A stretch of 64,000 nt of DNA, from the NCBI RefSeq assembly GCF_020623625.1, contig NC_060202.1:1367501-1431500 (forward strand), given 5' to 3'. Shown piece after piece: positions 51,095 through 61,945 of this stretch. The position numbers and the translations under genes are program-made. The first letter of the stretch is position 1. Each line of letters opens with the position of its first letter. The notes under the pieces were generated by a model. It made no database searches and was not told the origin of the DNA. It saw only the letters and a list, made by a program, of their open reading frames with translations. Source of the stretch: Saccharomycodes ludwigii. Its lineage: Eukaryota; Ascomycota; Saccharomycetes; Saccharomycodales; Saccharomycodaceae.

Positions 51095-52822
51095 ATGGTT
51101 GAATCAATTGTTACAGATGTAACTCATAAGAATTTAGAACAGGAGCTTATAGGCCAAAATAAACCAATTGACATTTTGTTTGATCCAAATACAAACCCTG
51201 GAAACAATGAAAATGATAATAAACCTGATGTTTTGCTAGAAGATATAGAAGGGTTAGATAACAATGATGAAATGAACAACGGTGCTAATGACTCAAAAAT
51301 TCAAAAAAAAGAGCAAATTTTAGATGATAAGGTAAAAAATGACGATAATTCAAATAGTATTGACAATCGTACTGATGATAAGGGCAATGAGGATGATGAC
51401 GAAGAATCTGAAAATGATGACGAAGAATCTGAAAATGATGACGAAGAATCTGAAAATGATGATGAAGAATCTGAAAATGATGACGAACCAAATGAATACG
51501 ATGACGACGATGATGAATATAATAAAGCCGATGTTGATCCTATAAGATCAGAACACGAAACATTAAAAGAACCTGTTTTAGAAGTTCCAAAAGATTTTGA
51601 ACTGTCTGATACAACTCCAACCCAAATCATTGGTCACATACAGTCGGTTTTTGAATCCAATATGATCATAAAATCAGATTTATCTGCTGAGAAACGTGTT
51701 TTAAAAGAAGGTGCCATTATATGTTTACAAAATAAAACTATTGTTGGTCGGATTTGTGAAATATTTGGTCCATTGGTTTGTCCCTTCTATAGAATATCAT
51801 TTAAAGATAAAAATGCTGCAGAAAAGTTTGTTCAAAATATTGGGGAAAAAGTATATCTTGTTATTCCAAGTGCCCATTGGACTGATACTTTTGAATTGAA
51901 AAGATTCAAAGGTTCAGATGCGTCAAACGTTTATGATGAGGAAGTCAAAGAGGAGGAACAGGAATTTTCTGATGATGAAAAGGAAGAATCATATAAAAGG
52001 CAACAAAAAAGATTGAAGAAGCAAAAAAAACCGAATAATAATGAGAATAATACAAATGTTTCTGAAAATGTGAATAAAAAGAGAAAAAGAAATAATAATA
52101 CTTATAATAACAACAATAGAAACAATAAGTATATCAATACTAAGAACATGCCAGGGTCAAAGTATAACAATTTCAAATTTCCTCAAATGAGACTTCCCAA
52201 TTTGATGAAACCGGAACCTTTGAGCTATATGCCTCGTGAAAAACGTGTGCCAGAAAATAGTTCAAATAGTGCTAGCATCCATAATTCTACGGACTATTCT
52301 CAACAAAACCAAGTGAATAATACGTACTTATCAAATTACAATGACAATGTGCAACGCAATCTTCAAACAGAATACCAGAACAATTGCACAGGCTCATATG
52401 CTAATCCTGGGTTGAATAATAGTGCTAATCCTATTTATTACCAAGCAAATAATCCTTCTCATTTTATACCCCAACCACAATTTTATCCAAACACACAAGT
52501 AAAAATATCAACTAATAATAATAATAATAATAATACTTACCAACCATATCAACAAGTACCTAACGCTTATACAAACACATACCAGCAACAACAACAGTAC
52601 CAAAATCAATCGATACAATTTTACCAACAATATCAAAACCAACCAATGCAATCTTATCAGCAACAACCACAACCACAAATAAATTCCCAAATACAGAAAG
52701 TATTAACTTTACTTCAACAGCAATATAATCAAACAAGCCCTTCTCTTTTGAACAATACTAATAATAATGTACACAGAACTGATGATAATGATGTCGATAA
52801 AAATTTTAAACCTGATTATTGA
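51095..52822 (+). CDS. NAF1: Naf1, H/ACA snoRNP assembly factor
   Basis: 575 residues (S. cerevisiae Naf1 has 492). An acidic N-terminus includes four tandem copies of a seven-residue ESENDDE-type unit at about 104-131. The Gar1-like core covers about 170-275 (TQIIGHIQSVFESNMIIK, RICEIFGPLVCPFYRI, VYLVIPSAHWTDTF). A basic stretch of Lys/Arg follows and then an Asn/Gln/Tyr-rich low-complexity tail. Naf1 binds Cbf5 and the RNA polymerase II tail to load H/ACA RNPs co-transcriptionally and is later replaced by Gar1. It corresponds to YNL124W, next to ESBP6. Confidence 0.94.
   Translation: MVESIVTDVTHKNLEQELIGQNKPIDILFDPNTNPGNNENDNKPDVLLEDIEGLDNNDEMNNGANDSKIQKKEQILDDKVKNDDNSNSIDNRTDDKGNEDDDEESENDDEESENDDEESENDDEESENDDEPNEYDDDDDEYNKADVDPIRSEHETLKEPVLEVPKDFELSDTTPTQIIGHIQSVFESNMIIKSDLSAEKRVLKEGAIICLQNKTIVGRICEIFGPLVCPFYRISFKDKNAAEKFVQNIGEKVYLVIPSAHWTDTFELKRFKGSDASNVYDEEVKEEEQEFSDDEKEESYKRQQKRLKKQKKPNNNENNTNVSENVNKKRKRNNNTYNNNNRNNKYINTKNMPGSKYNNFKFPQMRLPNLMKPEPLSYMPREKRVPENSSNSASIHNSTDYSQQNQVNNTYLSNYNDNVQRNLQTEYQNNCTGSYANPGLNNSANPIYYQANNPSHFIPQPQFYPNTQVKISTNNNNNNNTYQPYQQVPNAYTNTYQQQQQYQNQSIQFYQQYQNQPMQSYQQQPQPQINSQIQKVLTLLQQQYNQTSPSLLNNTNNNVHRTDDNDVDKNFKPDY
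51404..51487 (+). repeat. In-frame 21-base tandem repeat in NAF1
   Basis: Four near-identical 21-base units (gatgacgaagaatctgaaaa is the start of each) encode an acidic seven-residue repeat. Copies differ by a single synonymous base, so the array is young. Confidence 0.85.
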
Positions 52823-52837
52823 GAATTTTTTTCTTTT

Positions 52838-52870
<33 letters not shown>

Positions 52871-52971
52871 AAAAATGTAACATGCCTATATAACTTATTT
52901 ACTGATAATATATATTATAAAAGTAATTAATTTAGCTCAATAATAAGTTGAATCAATAACCATGGAGGGAT

Positions 52972-55953
52972 TCATTTTCTTTCAACAACATTTAATGCTT
53001 GTTTAATTGAATCAAGGGCAGATTTTGGAAAACCAGCATCTGATGCTACTTTTAGTGCATCTGAATTAGAACATACACCTGGTTTTAATTTATAATCGTA
53101 AGACTCCCCCAAATAATACGTCATGTCTTTATTGAATATAATGTCATTTTTATAATAAGCTATTTTTTTATAGTCAAGCGGCAGCCTCTCGGTTAATTTT
53201 TGTATTTCAGGACCAAAGTGGGTTGCAAACAACGCTTTGCATCTGTTCTTTTGAATTAAATGGTCTAAAACACCATAAGAAATCGCTGCTCCTTCAGTCC
53301 AGCTGGTTCCTCTACCAACTTCATCCAATATGGCCAAGGATCTATTGGTGGCACCTTGAAGAATAAACTTAGTTTCAAACATTTCCACCATAAATGTACT
53401 CATATCATTATATAAATCGTCAGCTGATCCAATTCTACTGAAAATCTTATCCACAATACCAATCCTTGCATAATCACAGGGAACAAAACAACCCATTTGA
53501 GCCATGATTACAATAATTGCATTTTGTCTTAAAAATGTTGATTTACCACCCATATTAGGACCAGTGATAATCCAAACATGTGGCTTACCACTACCATCAT
53601 CACTGCTCAGAACACAGTCATTTGAAATAAACCTTTTTGCCCTTTTGCTTTGTAAGCCGTCCTCCACTACTAAGTGTCTACCATTTATAATTTCCAAATC
53701 TTTCGAATCATCGACTTGAGGACATTTTAAATTTTTTTCAACAGACAAAGTGGCAAACGATGTCAAAACATCAATTTTATCCAAAGTAGACGATAAAGTC
53801 CTCAAGTTGTTGCTTTCATTCACAAACTTTTGTTTAAAATTATCAATTATTCTGGATTCTTCTTCCCTTATTTTTGTCGCCAATTTGATAAGCTCCTCCC
53901 CCAAATTAGTCCAGGCTTCATATTTAAACGTTTTTCTACTTCTACCAACGTTCATGGGTTCAAATCCTTGAATTAAAGACTCACCCTTTATTTCTTTCCA
54001 GTTTCTACTGGGAATAGTGACTTCAAAGAAAAAATCATTTGTTTGTGTAAATTTGAACTTTAAATTGCTACCAATTTTCGTGCTTAAAAATATATCATCT
54101 AGTTGTTTATACAGCCTTCTATATTCTTCCAATAAATCGGTAAATTTCACATGTAATTTTTTCAAAGTTGTCGAAGCATGTGGTTTCAATATCCAGTTAA
54201 ATTCAGAAATAAATTCTGGTATTTGCTGTTCATCAATTGTCTTAGTTTCATTAAAACTCAGTCCATCTCCTTTGCAACCCATTTCATTTTCAAGCAACAC
54301 ACACTCGTCCATGACATTCAAAATTCTTGCCACTAATCTTTTATTATATGTCAAATTAGTGCATAAATTGCTGACACTTTTAATCAACAATTCATCCTTT
54401 TTAATCTCTGGTAAAAAATTTGATTCTATGTACTCTCTAATTTTAGTCGTTTCCCTTAGTGAATATGCAACTCTAAGCAACTCAGTCCCATTTCCAAAAC
54501 CTAGTGAAAACTTTTGTATTATTTTCGATATATCGGAAATGTTTTTTAAATGAAAATCTATAAAATGCTTGGTATATTTTCCGTAGAATTCCACAAAAAG
54601 TTTGACTAATTCAAGTCTTTCATTAATAATAGCTACGTTGGCACTTGGCGCATACAACCATTGAGACAACAATCTTGTCCCAGAGGGAGTAACTGTTCTT
54701 TTAAGCGAAGAAATTAAACTGCCAGTTTTGTTATTGGTCCTTAAAGTATTATAAAGTTCTAAAGATTCTCTTGTTCTTGAATCAATTTGTAAAATTTCAC
54801 TAACATTTTCCTTGGTAGGTACACTTAAATTTATAGAGGATTCAGGTAAACGATCTTCTAAATATATTAACAACGTTCGTAAAGATATAATTTCTCTTTG
54901 CTCTAAAAAATTCAATGAAGTTAAAAACTCCTTTGTATCTTCAGGCGCAAATAAAGATTGAAATGTAGCAAGTGTTCTATGCTTGGATGGAAGTTTGAAA
55001 TATGTTATAAAGTACCTGTCTAACTCAACTAATTCTAGATACCATTGGCCCTTTTCCAGACCAAATTCAGCAATATTCTCTTGCAAAACAATTTCTTTGG
55101 GATTAATTCTAGAGATAGCACTCACTAAATCTTTTAAAAAAACAACTTGAGAATATAGTTCTCCAGTCGAGATGTCACACCAAGATATCCCTATTTTCAT
55201 ATCAAGATCTGCTAATTTAATAAAACAATTTTCTGGAAATTCAATACTTAACAAAAAGTTATTCTCATTTGGGTCTTCTAAAGCATCATCAATGAAAGTG
55301 CCTGGTGTAATCACTCGGAAAACTTTTCTAGAAATTAGTTTTGAACTAGTTTCTTCGTTTATATTTGTTACTTGGTTAACTATTACTACAGAGTATCCTA
55401 AATCTTTCACCAAGATATTAACATATTTATTCAATTGGTTTAAAGGAAATCCACCAAATGCAATATAATCTAATTTATGTTTTTTTTTTGACAAAGCCAA
55501 GTACAAATCACCACAGTATTTTTCCGCCTGTTCAAAATACAATTCGTAAAACCCTCCAACTTGTGTTAAAACTACATAATCAGGATATTTATCGTATATC
55601 TCACGAATTTGCTCCAACATACTGGAAAATTGTTTGTCCTTTTTAATTAATGTTATTGATTTCTCTTTCGAATTGTCCGCCAATGTATCTTTAAGAGAGC
55701 TTTCAACTTTGCCTTGTGCAATTTTCGGGGGGGTTCCATCACTAGAAAGCGATTTTAATGAAATACGGTCGTTTAGTTGTTTATTAAAGTCTATTCTAAA
55801 CTCGTCTAATTTAATTTTAGAAGTATCCAATTGTTTCAAAAATTTCGATTTTTGGGTAGCAAAATATCTGAAAGTTATCGGGACATTAATAAATTTCGTT
55901 TTAGTATAAAAATTTAATAAATTTTTGGAATGTTTTGAGAGCATCAATGACAA
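52972..55953 (-). CDS. MSH1: Mitochondrial MutS homologue Msh1
   Basis: 993 residues (S. cerevisiae Msh1 has 959). The N-terminus is basic and amphipathic (MSLMLSKHSKNLLNFYTKTK), as expected for a mitochondrial presequence. MutS domain I starts at about 108 and carries VLTQVGGFYELYFEQAEKYC, where the Phe-x-Glu mismatch-reading motif is GGFYELY. The ATPase domain has Walker A Gly798-Pro-Asn-Met-Gly-Gly-Lys804-Ser-Thr and the signature LAILDEVGRGTSWTEGAAIS. Msh1 maintains mitochondrial DNA by mismatch repair and recombination control. It corresponds to YHR120W. The ESBP6-NAF1 pair to its left belongs to the other block. Confidence 0.95.
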   Translation of the reverse strand: MSLMLSKHSKNLLNFYTKTKFINVPITFRYFATQKSKFLKQLDTSKIKLDEFRIDFNKQLNDRISLKSLSSDGTPPKIAQGKVESSLKDTLADNSKEKSITLIKKDKQFSSMLEQIREIYDKYPDYVVLTQVGGFYELYFEQAEKYCGDLYLALSKKKHKLDYIAFGGFPLNQLNKYVNILVKDLGYSVVIVNQVTNINEETSSKLISRKVFRVITPGTFIDDALEDPNENNFLLSIEFPENCFIKLADLDMKIGISWCDISTGELYSQVVFLKDLVSAISRINPKEIVLQENIAEFGLEKGQWYLELVELDRYFITYFKLPSKHRTLATFQSLFAPEDTKEFLTSLNFLEQREIISLRTLLIYLEDRLPESSINLSVPTKENVSEILQIDSRTRESLELYNTLRTNNKTGSLISSLKRTVTPSGTRLLSQWLYAPSANVAIINERLELVKLFVEFYGKYTKHFIDFHLKNISDISKIIQKFSLGFGNGTELLRVAYSLRETTKIREYIESNFLPEIKKDELLIKSVSNLCTNLTYNKRLVARILNVMDECVLLENEMGCKGDGLSFNETKTIDEQQIPEFISEFNWILKPHASTTLKKLHVKFTDLLEEYRRLYKQLDDIFLSTKIGSNLKFKFTQTNDFFFEVTIPSRNWKEIKGESLIQGFEPMNVGRSRKTFKYEAWTNLGEELIKLATKIREEESRIIDNFKQKFVNESNNLRTLSSTLDKIDVLTSFATLSVEKNLKCPQVDDSKDLEIINGRHLVVEDGLQSKRAKRFISNDCVLSSDDGSGKPHVWIITGPNMGGKSTFLRQNAIIVIMAQMGCFVPCDYARIGIVDKIFSRIGSADDLYNDMSTFMVEMFETKFILQGATNRSLAILDEVGRGTSWTEGAAISYGVLDHLIQKNRCKALFATHFGPEIQKLTERLPLDYKKIAYYKNDIIFNKDMTYYLGESYDYKLKPGVCSNSDALKVASDAGFPKSALDSIKQALNVVERK

Positions 55954-56136
55954 ATCATAAATATTTGTATTAGAATCGTTTGTTTTATTGATCTTGTTTT
56001 ACAATTACAAATATATATATATCCACATAGGTATACACATTCCTAAAAGGGCTCATATAGATAAATTTGCATGAATAAATATATAATTGTTCATGTATGT
56101 GTGCGTGAACTGTAACATTGTTTCAAAAAAAACAAA

Positions 56137-56167
<31 letters not shown>

Positions 56168-56196
56168 AAAGAAGAAAAAAAAAAAAAAAAAAAAAA

Positions 56197-59100
56197 CTAA
56201 TTTAAATAGCCTTTACAATTAGGAGCACCACACAAACATGGGACTCTTTCAGCCTCATTTGTTTCCTTTTCAAATTTATAATCATATGTTAATTCTTCAT
56301 TTGCAGCAATATCTCTTAGTGCATAAATCACAATTCTTTTCGTACCACCCACTTTAATGATCTTGGCTGTACAGCTTGGTTCACAACAATGATTAATAAA
56401 CCTTGCAATCCCACCCTTCTTTGTTGCATCAATAACAGTGTTTTCATTGATCCTAAATAAATAACTTGAGCCAATACCACTTTTCAAATATTTTTTTTCA
56501 CGAACTTCTGCTACAGATTGTCTAATAACTTCTCCCACATATTCTATTACCATTTCTTTAGCCGCAATGGGCTCCAAAGCATACAATCCCCAATTATGAA
56601 TCGCTGATCTAGCAAAAGTCACTGGCTTTCTTCTTTTTGTTAATTGGTTCAAGGTCAATAGATCTGTTTCTTTCCCTATAATTTGTTTTTGTTGTTCAAT
56701 GTCTTGTTGAAACCTTCTATTCAAAGCTCTAGACACCCTAGAAGATTGTGTTTTATTCTCATTTTCCTCAAAATTATCATCTAGATCCACCATACTTATT
56801 GCTGTTAAGGATTCTGAGTTTTTATTTGTTAAATCACCTGTATTAGAAACCGTAACCGAGGGACTAGATTGTCTCGCTTCTTCAAAATGATCGTACAAAT
56901 CATCACCATGTGTTTGAACAGTAGTCAATGCATGTTTACGCCTACGATGAGGTAAAAATGTTATTTTAAGGTTGTCTGGAATTCGTTTAAATCCAGATGA
57001 CCTGTATGCCCCAGTTTCAACCTTTAATTGAGGATCTAGAAGCATGCCGCCGTTCAATTTATTTAAAATTAACTTCTTTTCGGTACTAATTAGTTGTCTT
57101 CTTCTTAAAACTTTTAAATATTCAATTGGATCAGAAATGTTAGACTTGAGGCCAGAATAATTCCTTTGTACCATTATTTTTGATAAGATTGTGAAATCTT
57201 CTTCATCAACTAGTCTATCTTGTAAATCAAGCAATGGATCATCATTATCAGAGTTGGATTCAACGACTGGTATTGGAGTAAATGTACAAGTTGGTCTATA
57301 TTTCTCTGGTATTTTATTCAAGTTGAAATCAATATTAGAGAATAATGCATTTTTGTGATCATCTATCATGTTTCCCTCATCTTCTTTGCGCATTCTCAAA
57401 GATTCTTCGTTACCATTTATGTTTGTAGCAGTTGAACTAACATCGGGGGTGTTATGACCAGAATTACTCATATCTACCTCTTTAAAATCATCCATGTCTA
57501 TAATAGGAGAGTTACTTTTGGCGTTTAAGTAGCTATCTTCAGTCATATGAGACTCTGGTGTCGAACCTCTTGTAGATGAGGGCTCATTTTCATCCAATAT
57601 ATGTGCCAATGGCTTTAAGTCTTTCTTAAGTTTTTTATTCTTTCTTTTTGCTTTGCTTTTTCGTTTAACAAAATCATCTACAAACATATCAATATTGCCC
57701 TTGGCAATATTTTCCTCCTTGTCATCGTAATCATCAGTATCATCACTATCTTTCCCCTCATTGTACCTTCTTTTTTTCACAGTTGATAATGAAAATCGTG
57801 AACCATATAAATTAAATATATCAAATGTTGAAGTAGTGACGGATTGTGATTTTTTATTTTGTTTTTCCAATTTATTCTTTTGTTCTAATTCGTATTCCTC
57901 TTTTAAATCAGAATATTTTTCCTTATCTAAACTGTTCAAAATCGTAGGACCTACAAACCTTTTTCTAATTTCATTTCGTATAACAGAAGCCAATTCTTGT
58001 GTTATTATATCTACTGTATCCTTAACTAACTCCTCTTTTGATATATATACCTTTTTTTTGTTTACTAAATTTGGTCTTGAAGGTATATTATATATCTTTG
58101 GTTCAATATAAGTGAATGGGATCTTAACCTTAGTTGCTCTATGAATTTTAGATACTAATTGGAAATTTGATTGGTATATTTTCATACAGGATTGAATATC
58201 CTTGAAAGCAATAAAAAAGCCTAACTTGTGAGAGTAAATGTCACATCTGTACATTCGTAAAGCATAGCGGAAATCCGGTGGGCTTAGATTATGGTTTTTC
58301 AAAATAAATAGTGTAACAAAAAGTACTGGTCTATTATTAACAACAGATCTTAAGGATTCTGGTATTTCTTTAACAGGTGTTGCGTTTGTTGCAAAACTAC
58401 TCGCAGCATCGGTGCCATTAACAGCACTGGACGTACTCATTTTTTTGTGTTCATTACCACGTGATAAAGCTGAATTATGCTTCTTTAATAATGATTGTCT
58501 CTTTTGAACTTGCTTTAAATTTTCTGCTATTAACTGCTCTACCAACTTAGCACAAAGTCCATTTTTATTCAAGGAAACTTTGAATTTAACACCATTTACT
58601 GAATATAACTTATTTTGATATTTACGCACCGCCAATTCTGCTATTTTCGATGGGATATTTACATTTTCTGTTTTATTTGAAGCAAATTTGAGTAAAAAGA
58701 TATTCAAGGGTAAAGAGCTGTTAGGATCAATAAAACTTTGAAAATGTGAAAGATCCCCAAACTCTGATTTAAAATAGCTTTTTATGGTGCTTTCTTGCAC
58801 CAGTGAATTATTAGAAATAGTATCAGTAGATGCATGTAATACAATTTCAGTTACTGGCGGTGGACCCAATGAATATTTATCATACGATACATGCAAAATT
58901 TGTTTAAAAGTATATTTAGCCTTAGTGGTGTTGCTATGATGAGGATTTCTTGGGTCAGTAGTTTTCAACGAAGGTGTTCTTTTAAGTATTTTTTTGTTCT
59001 TTTTGTCTATAACCACATACCCTTCTTTAGAAATATAACCATCGCTAGATTGTGTATAAAATTTTTTCATTTCGTCTATATGTATTAATTTTTTCATATT

Positions 59101-59616
59101 TAATGGATCAAAATAATGATATTGTTCTTTAAAATTTTGTTCGCCCCTGCTTGCACCATATTTTAATACCGGTTTTGGTCTTGGCTCAGTGAAATGTAAG
59201 GGAATATAAACATCATTTAATGGCTTTGCTTTGGGATGGGTTGGAAATGGAATGCTTGTTTCTACTGTATCAGAAACAGGACGAATAGGAACATCTATAC
59301 GATGATTTACGGGTTTTAGTGGTTCTTGTTCCAAAGACGATTGTGGTCTAGTTACAAAAGAGGATCTAATATGTGTTCCAGGACTTACTGCTGGCTGATA
59401 TGAAGATGAAAAGCGACTAGCTCTATATGAAGAGGAGTGGGAAGAGTTATATCGAGCTTTTGAATACGGTGGTGGCGATGGTTGTGAATTGCGATTATAG
59501 GTGTAGCCGTTTGGTCCAGTGGGATTTTTATTTTTATAACCTTGGGTGAAACCATTAAGGTATTTGTCCCTACTGAAGTCTAAATGGTTATGATAGTGAT
59601 TTGGTCGTTGAGACAT
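56197..59616 (-). CDS. SET1: Set1, histone H3 lysine-4 methyltransferase of COMPASS
   Basis: 1139 residues (S. cerevisiae Set1 has 1080). The N-terminus is Pro/Ser/Tyr-rich. An RRM-like region and the Set1 RNA-binding segment lie at about 230-510, a Lys/Ser-rich linker follows, and n-SET is near 820-950. The SET domain covers about 1000-1120: [40 protein letters not shown] and ELTYDYKFE. The post-SET cysteines are in [13 protein letters not shown] at the end. It mono-, di- and trimethylates H3K4 in the nucleus. It corresponds to YHR119W, between MSH1 and ORC6, and shares a promoter region with ORC6. Confidence 0.97.
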   Translation of the reverse strand: MSQRPNHYHNHLDFSRDKYLNGFTQGYKNKNPTGPNGYTYNRNSQPSPPPYSKARYNSSHSSSYRASRFSSSYQPAVSPGTHIRSSFVTRPQSSLEQEPLKPVNHRIDVPIRPVSDTVETSIPFPTHPKAKPLNDVYIPLHFTEPRPKPVLKYGASRGEQNFKEQYHYFDPLNMKKLIHIDEMKKFYTQSSDGYISKEGYVVIDKKNKKILKRTPSLKTTDPRNPHHSNTTKAKYTFKQILHVSYDKYSLGPPPVTEIVLHASTDTISNNSLVQESTIKSYFKSEFGDLSHFQSFIDPNSSLPLNIFLLKFASNKTENVNIPSKIAELAVRKYQNKLYSVNGVKFKVSLNKNGLCAKLVEQLIAENLKQVQKRQSLLKKHNSALSRGNEHKKMSTSSAVNGTDAASSFATNATPVKEIPESLRSVVNNRPVLFVTLFILKNHNLSPPDFRYALRMYRCDIYSHKLGFFIAFKDIQSCMKIYQSNFQLVSKIHRATKVKIPFTYIEPKIYNIPSRPNLVNKKKVYISKEELVKDTVDIITQELASVIRNEIRKRFVGPTILNSLDKEKYSDLKEEYELEQKNKLEKQNKKSQSVTTSTFDIFNLYGSRFSLSTVKKRRYNEGKDSDDTDDYDDKEENIAKGNIDMFVDDFVKRKSKAKRKNKKLKKDLKPLAHILDENEPSSTRGSTPESHMTEDSYLNAKSNSPIIDMDDFKEVDMSNSGHNTPDVSSTATNINGNEESLRMRKEDEGNMIDDHKNALFSNIDFNLNKIPEKYRPTCTFTPIPVVESNSDNDDPLLDLQDRLVDEEDFTILSKIMVQRNYSGLKSNISDPIEYLKVLRRRQLISTEKKLILNKLNGGMLLDPQLKVETGAYRSSGFKRIPDNLKITFLPHRRRKHALTTVQTHGDDLYDHFEEARQSSPSVTVSNTGDLTNKNSESLTAISMVDLDDNFEENENKTQSSRVSRALNRRFQQDIEQQKQIIGKETDLLTLNQLTKRRKPVTFARSAIHNWGLYALEPIAAKEMVIEYVGEVIRQSVAEVREKKYLKSGIGSSYLFRINENTVIDATKKGGIARFINHCCEPSCTAKIIKVGGTKRIVIYALRDIAANEELTYDYKFEKETNEAERVPCLCGAPNCKGYLN

Positions 59617-59802
59617 AGTTAACTAATATATTATGAATATATGGCCTTACCTTCTCTATATTTGATGAGCTGTGTAATACAAAGACAAATGTGAAAATGA
59701 AAGCAGAGATAAAAAAAAAAAAAAGATAGTATAACGCGTAACAATAATGAAATAAAAATTAAAACATATTTTTTTTTTTTTTTCTTTTATTTTTCTTATC
59801 GA

Positions 59803-59840
<38 letters not shown>

Positions 59841-60053
59841 TATATTTGCATTCGGCCAAGAGCTGCTACATGTTTATGTATATATTATATATATATATAT
59901 ATATATTTTTTTTTTTTTTCACATTTTCAAAAATTAAAAACATTTTCTTAACTTATCAAAATTTTAAATAATCATCTATACCATTGATCATATTGAAAAA
60001 ATTATATCAATCACAGGCAAAAGTAGCAAGGAAAGAAAAAAAAAAAAAAAAAA
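59617..60053. promoter_or_regulatory. Divergent SET1/ORC6 promoter region
   Basis: 437 bases with an MCB (given separately), a long A-tract (59810-59834), a TA run (about 59879-59907) followed by a T-run, and an A-tract of 18 directly before the ORC6 ATG. Confidence 0.55.
59734..59739. promoter_or_regulatory. MluI cell-cycle box (MCB), ACGCGT
   Basis: The palindromic MBF site ACGCGT is rare in such AT-rich sequence and lies about 315 bases before the replication gene ORC6 and about 118 bases before SET1. It suggests G1/S control, though a single site is weaker than the usual pairs. Confidence 0.45.
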
Positions 60054-61460
60054 ATGGCATCCATTATTGACCAAAGTATAGCTGATTTACTTAAAAAATC
60101 AAGAGATGAAATTAACTGGAAAGATCCTAATTTTATTAAATTACATACAGCAACAACAACCATTTATAACTTATCTCTAACTAAATTACCACATTTAAAA
60201 CCCGATGAATCTGTAGCCAGATGTCACATAGCTGCATTATTATCGTTGGAAAAACTAAAAAGTAAATATCCAGATTTAAATATTGAGTATTCTATAGAGA
60301 AAATTCCAGTTGCTCCAAAAAAACTCAATAAAATAGTTCAAATGTTTAAAGAAAATATTTTAAATATTTCACCGGTAAAACAAAAAATAGATACATTAAG
60401 TGGATTAGATTGGTTTAGCGATAAATCACCAGTTAAAAGAAAAGTTAATGATATGCTAAGTATGTCCCCAATGGAACTAAGGGAGAGATTATTTGATGAA
60501 GATGTTGAAACAAAGAATGAAAGTAGTAAGAAAAGATCTAAGATTGCTGTGAAAACTAAAAAAAATGAGTCGATAAAAGCATTGATAACAAATGCCACTC
60601 CAACAAGAATACAAGATGGCACTATAACATCCATGTTGAATTACTCATCCTCTCCAATGAAGGAAACTATGAATACCGATAATAAATCTGCGACTGCGAC
60701 ACCACGTCGTAAATTAGCATTTGAATTGGCTGACCTCCCCCCTTCTTCCCCAATAAAAAATACCGCCAATTATATTAATAACAACGAATCTTCCATTCAA
60801 ACAAAAAACGATGTCAAAGAAACGGTTGAGAAAGAGCCATTTGAAGAGGCTGATGAAAAAATTGCAGATAGTTTAAATAGCAAAAGTTGTAGTGATGTTA
60901 CCGCAAATGGACCGGTTAGTAAAACAAAGAAAAATGTTGTACTTAAATCACTCACACTCATTCCTTATTTGGAAAAAAAATACGTAAAGTTTAAACCCAA
61001 GGAGCTTATGGACATATGTAATATTTTTGAAATTCCATATGATGAAGCAATGTGTATTATTGATTTTATTTTAAAAAATACAAATTATTTAATCCATGCT
61101 TACAAAATGCTATGTGGAACAATACTACTTTGTTGTAGATATATTTTTGCCAAGGAAAGGAAAAAAAACATCAAAGCTGATGAAATCATTCTTTCCAAAA
61201 TGAAGTATTTATTGAAATGTGAAGATACTGCAGAATTATTTTATTGCTGTGATCTAATGCAGGAGTTGTTAGAAGGAGAAAAATGGTTTAAAGACTTAAA
61301 GTTAAAATATGGTATTAATACTAAAGAAGAATTTGAACAACAAATTCTAATTAGAAGGGGTAGTATGTTACAGCATTCCAAAGCAGTTGTTAGTGATGAA
61401 GAATATGAATCTTGGAAGAATAATATTTTAACTGATTTACATTTAAGAGATGGAGCATGA
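60054..61460 (+). CDS. ORC6: Orc6, origin recognition complex subunit 6
   Basis: 468 residues (S. cerevisiae Orc6 has 435). An N-terminal cyclin-box-like fold (about 1-100) is followed by a linker with a cluster of CDK-type sites: ISPVKQK, KSPVKRK, SSPMK, TPRRK and SSPIK. A cyclin-docking RxL motif Arg219-Lys-Leu221-Ala-Phe223 adjoins one of them, the same layout as the Clb5-binding motif of S. cerevisiae Orc6. The C-terminal cyclin-like domain and final helix (about 300-468) hold Orc6 to the complex. Orc6 recruits Cdt1-Mcm2-7 in licensing, and CDK phosphorylation blocks re-licensing. It corresponds to YHR118C. Confidence 0.95.
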   Translation: MASIIDQSIADLLKKSRDEINWKDPNFIKLHTATTTIYNLSLTKLPHLKPDESVARCHIAALLSLEKLKSKYPDLNIEYSIEKIPVAPKKLNKIVQMFKENILNISPVKQKIDTLSGLDWFSDKSPVKRKVNDMLSMSPMELRERLFDEDVETKNESSKKRSKIAVKTKKNESIKALITNATPTRIQDGTITSMLNYSSSPMKETMNTDNKSATATPRRKLAFELADLPPSSPIKNTANYINNNESSIQTKNDVKETVEKEPFEEADEKIADSLNSKSCSDVTANGPVSKTKKNVVLKSLTLIPYLEKKYVKFKPKELMDICNIFEIPYDEAMCIIDFILKNTNYLIHAYKMLCGTILLCCRYIFAKERKKNIKADEIILSKMKYLLKCEDTAELFYCCDLMQELLEGEKWFKDLKLKYGINTKEEFEQQILIRRGSMLQHSKAVVSDEEYESWKNNILTDLHLRDGA

Positions 61461-61945
61461 TGATTCTATTTTTTTTGTATGATAATAGGGTTATTATTTC
61501 TGGAATAATGAATAAAATATATATATGATATCTAAATTGATTTAGTTATAAAGTGTAGTAATGTTTTTATTTAGTGAAAGATTATTTGTTTTGCTGCGGG
61601 TGTATCTGTGAAGTTATAATAAATGTGGATAAATCAATTTTGTTTATAGCAAAACTGGAAAAGATAAAAACGTAATGCGGATATCTGAACGAAACTTGTT
61701 ATTAGTCCGATATCCGATATTAACTTTTCTCGTTTCTTTTTTTTTTCTTTTTTTTTTTTTTTCTTTTTTCTTTCTTTTTTCTTTTTTTCTTTTCGTATTC
61801 ACATGATTCAAATCGTACTTTTCAAAATTAAATAGCTAATAGCCATCAATTATAAAGTGTTATTTTCTTTTAAAAACCAAAAAAAAAAAAAAAAAAAAAA
61901 AAAGTAAGGATAATTGTATCAAAGCTGAAAATTAATAAAGTAATT
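61461..61945. other. Intergenic: ORC6 3' flank and NMA111 promoter
   Basis: 485 bases. Pyrimidine-rich CTTTTT tract at about 61737-61795 and an A-tract at about 61881-61903. No specific site recognised. Confidence 0.5.
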
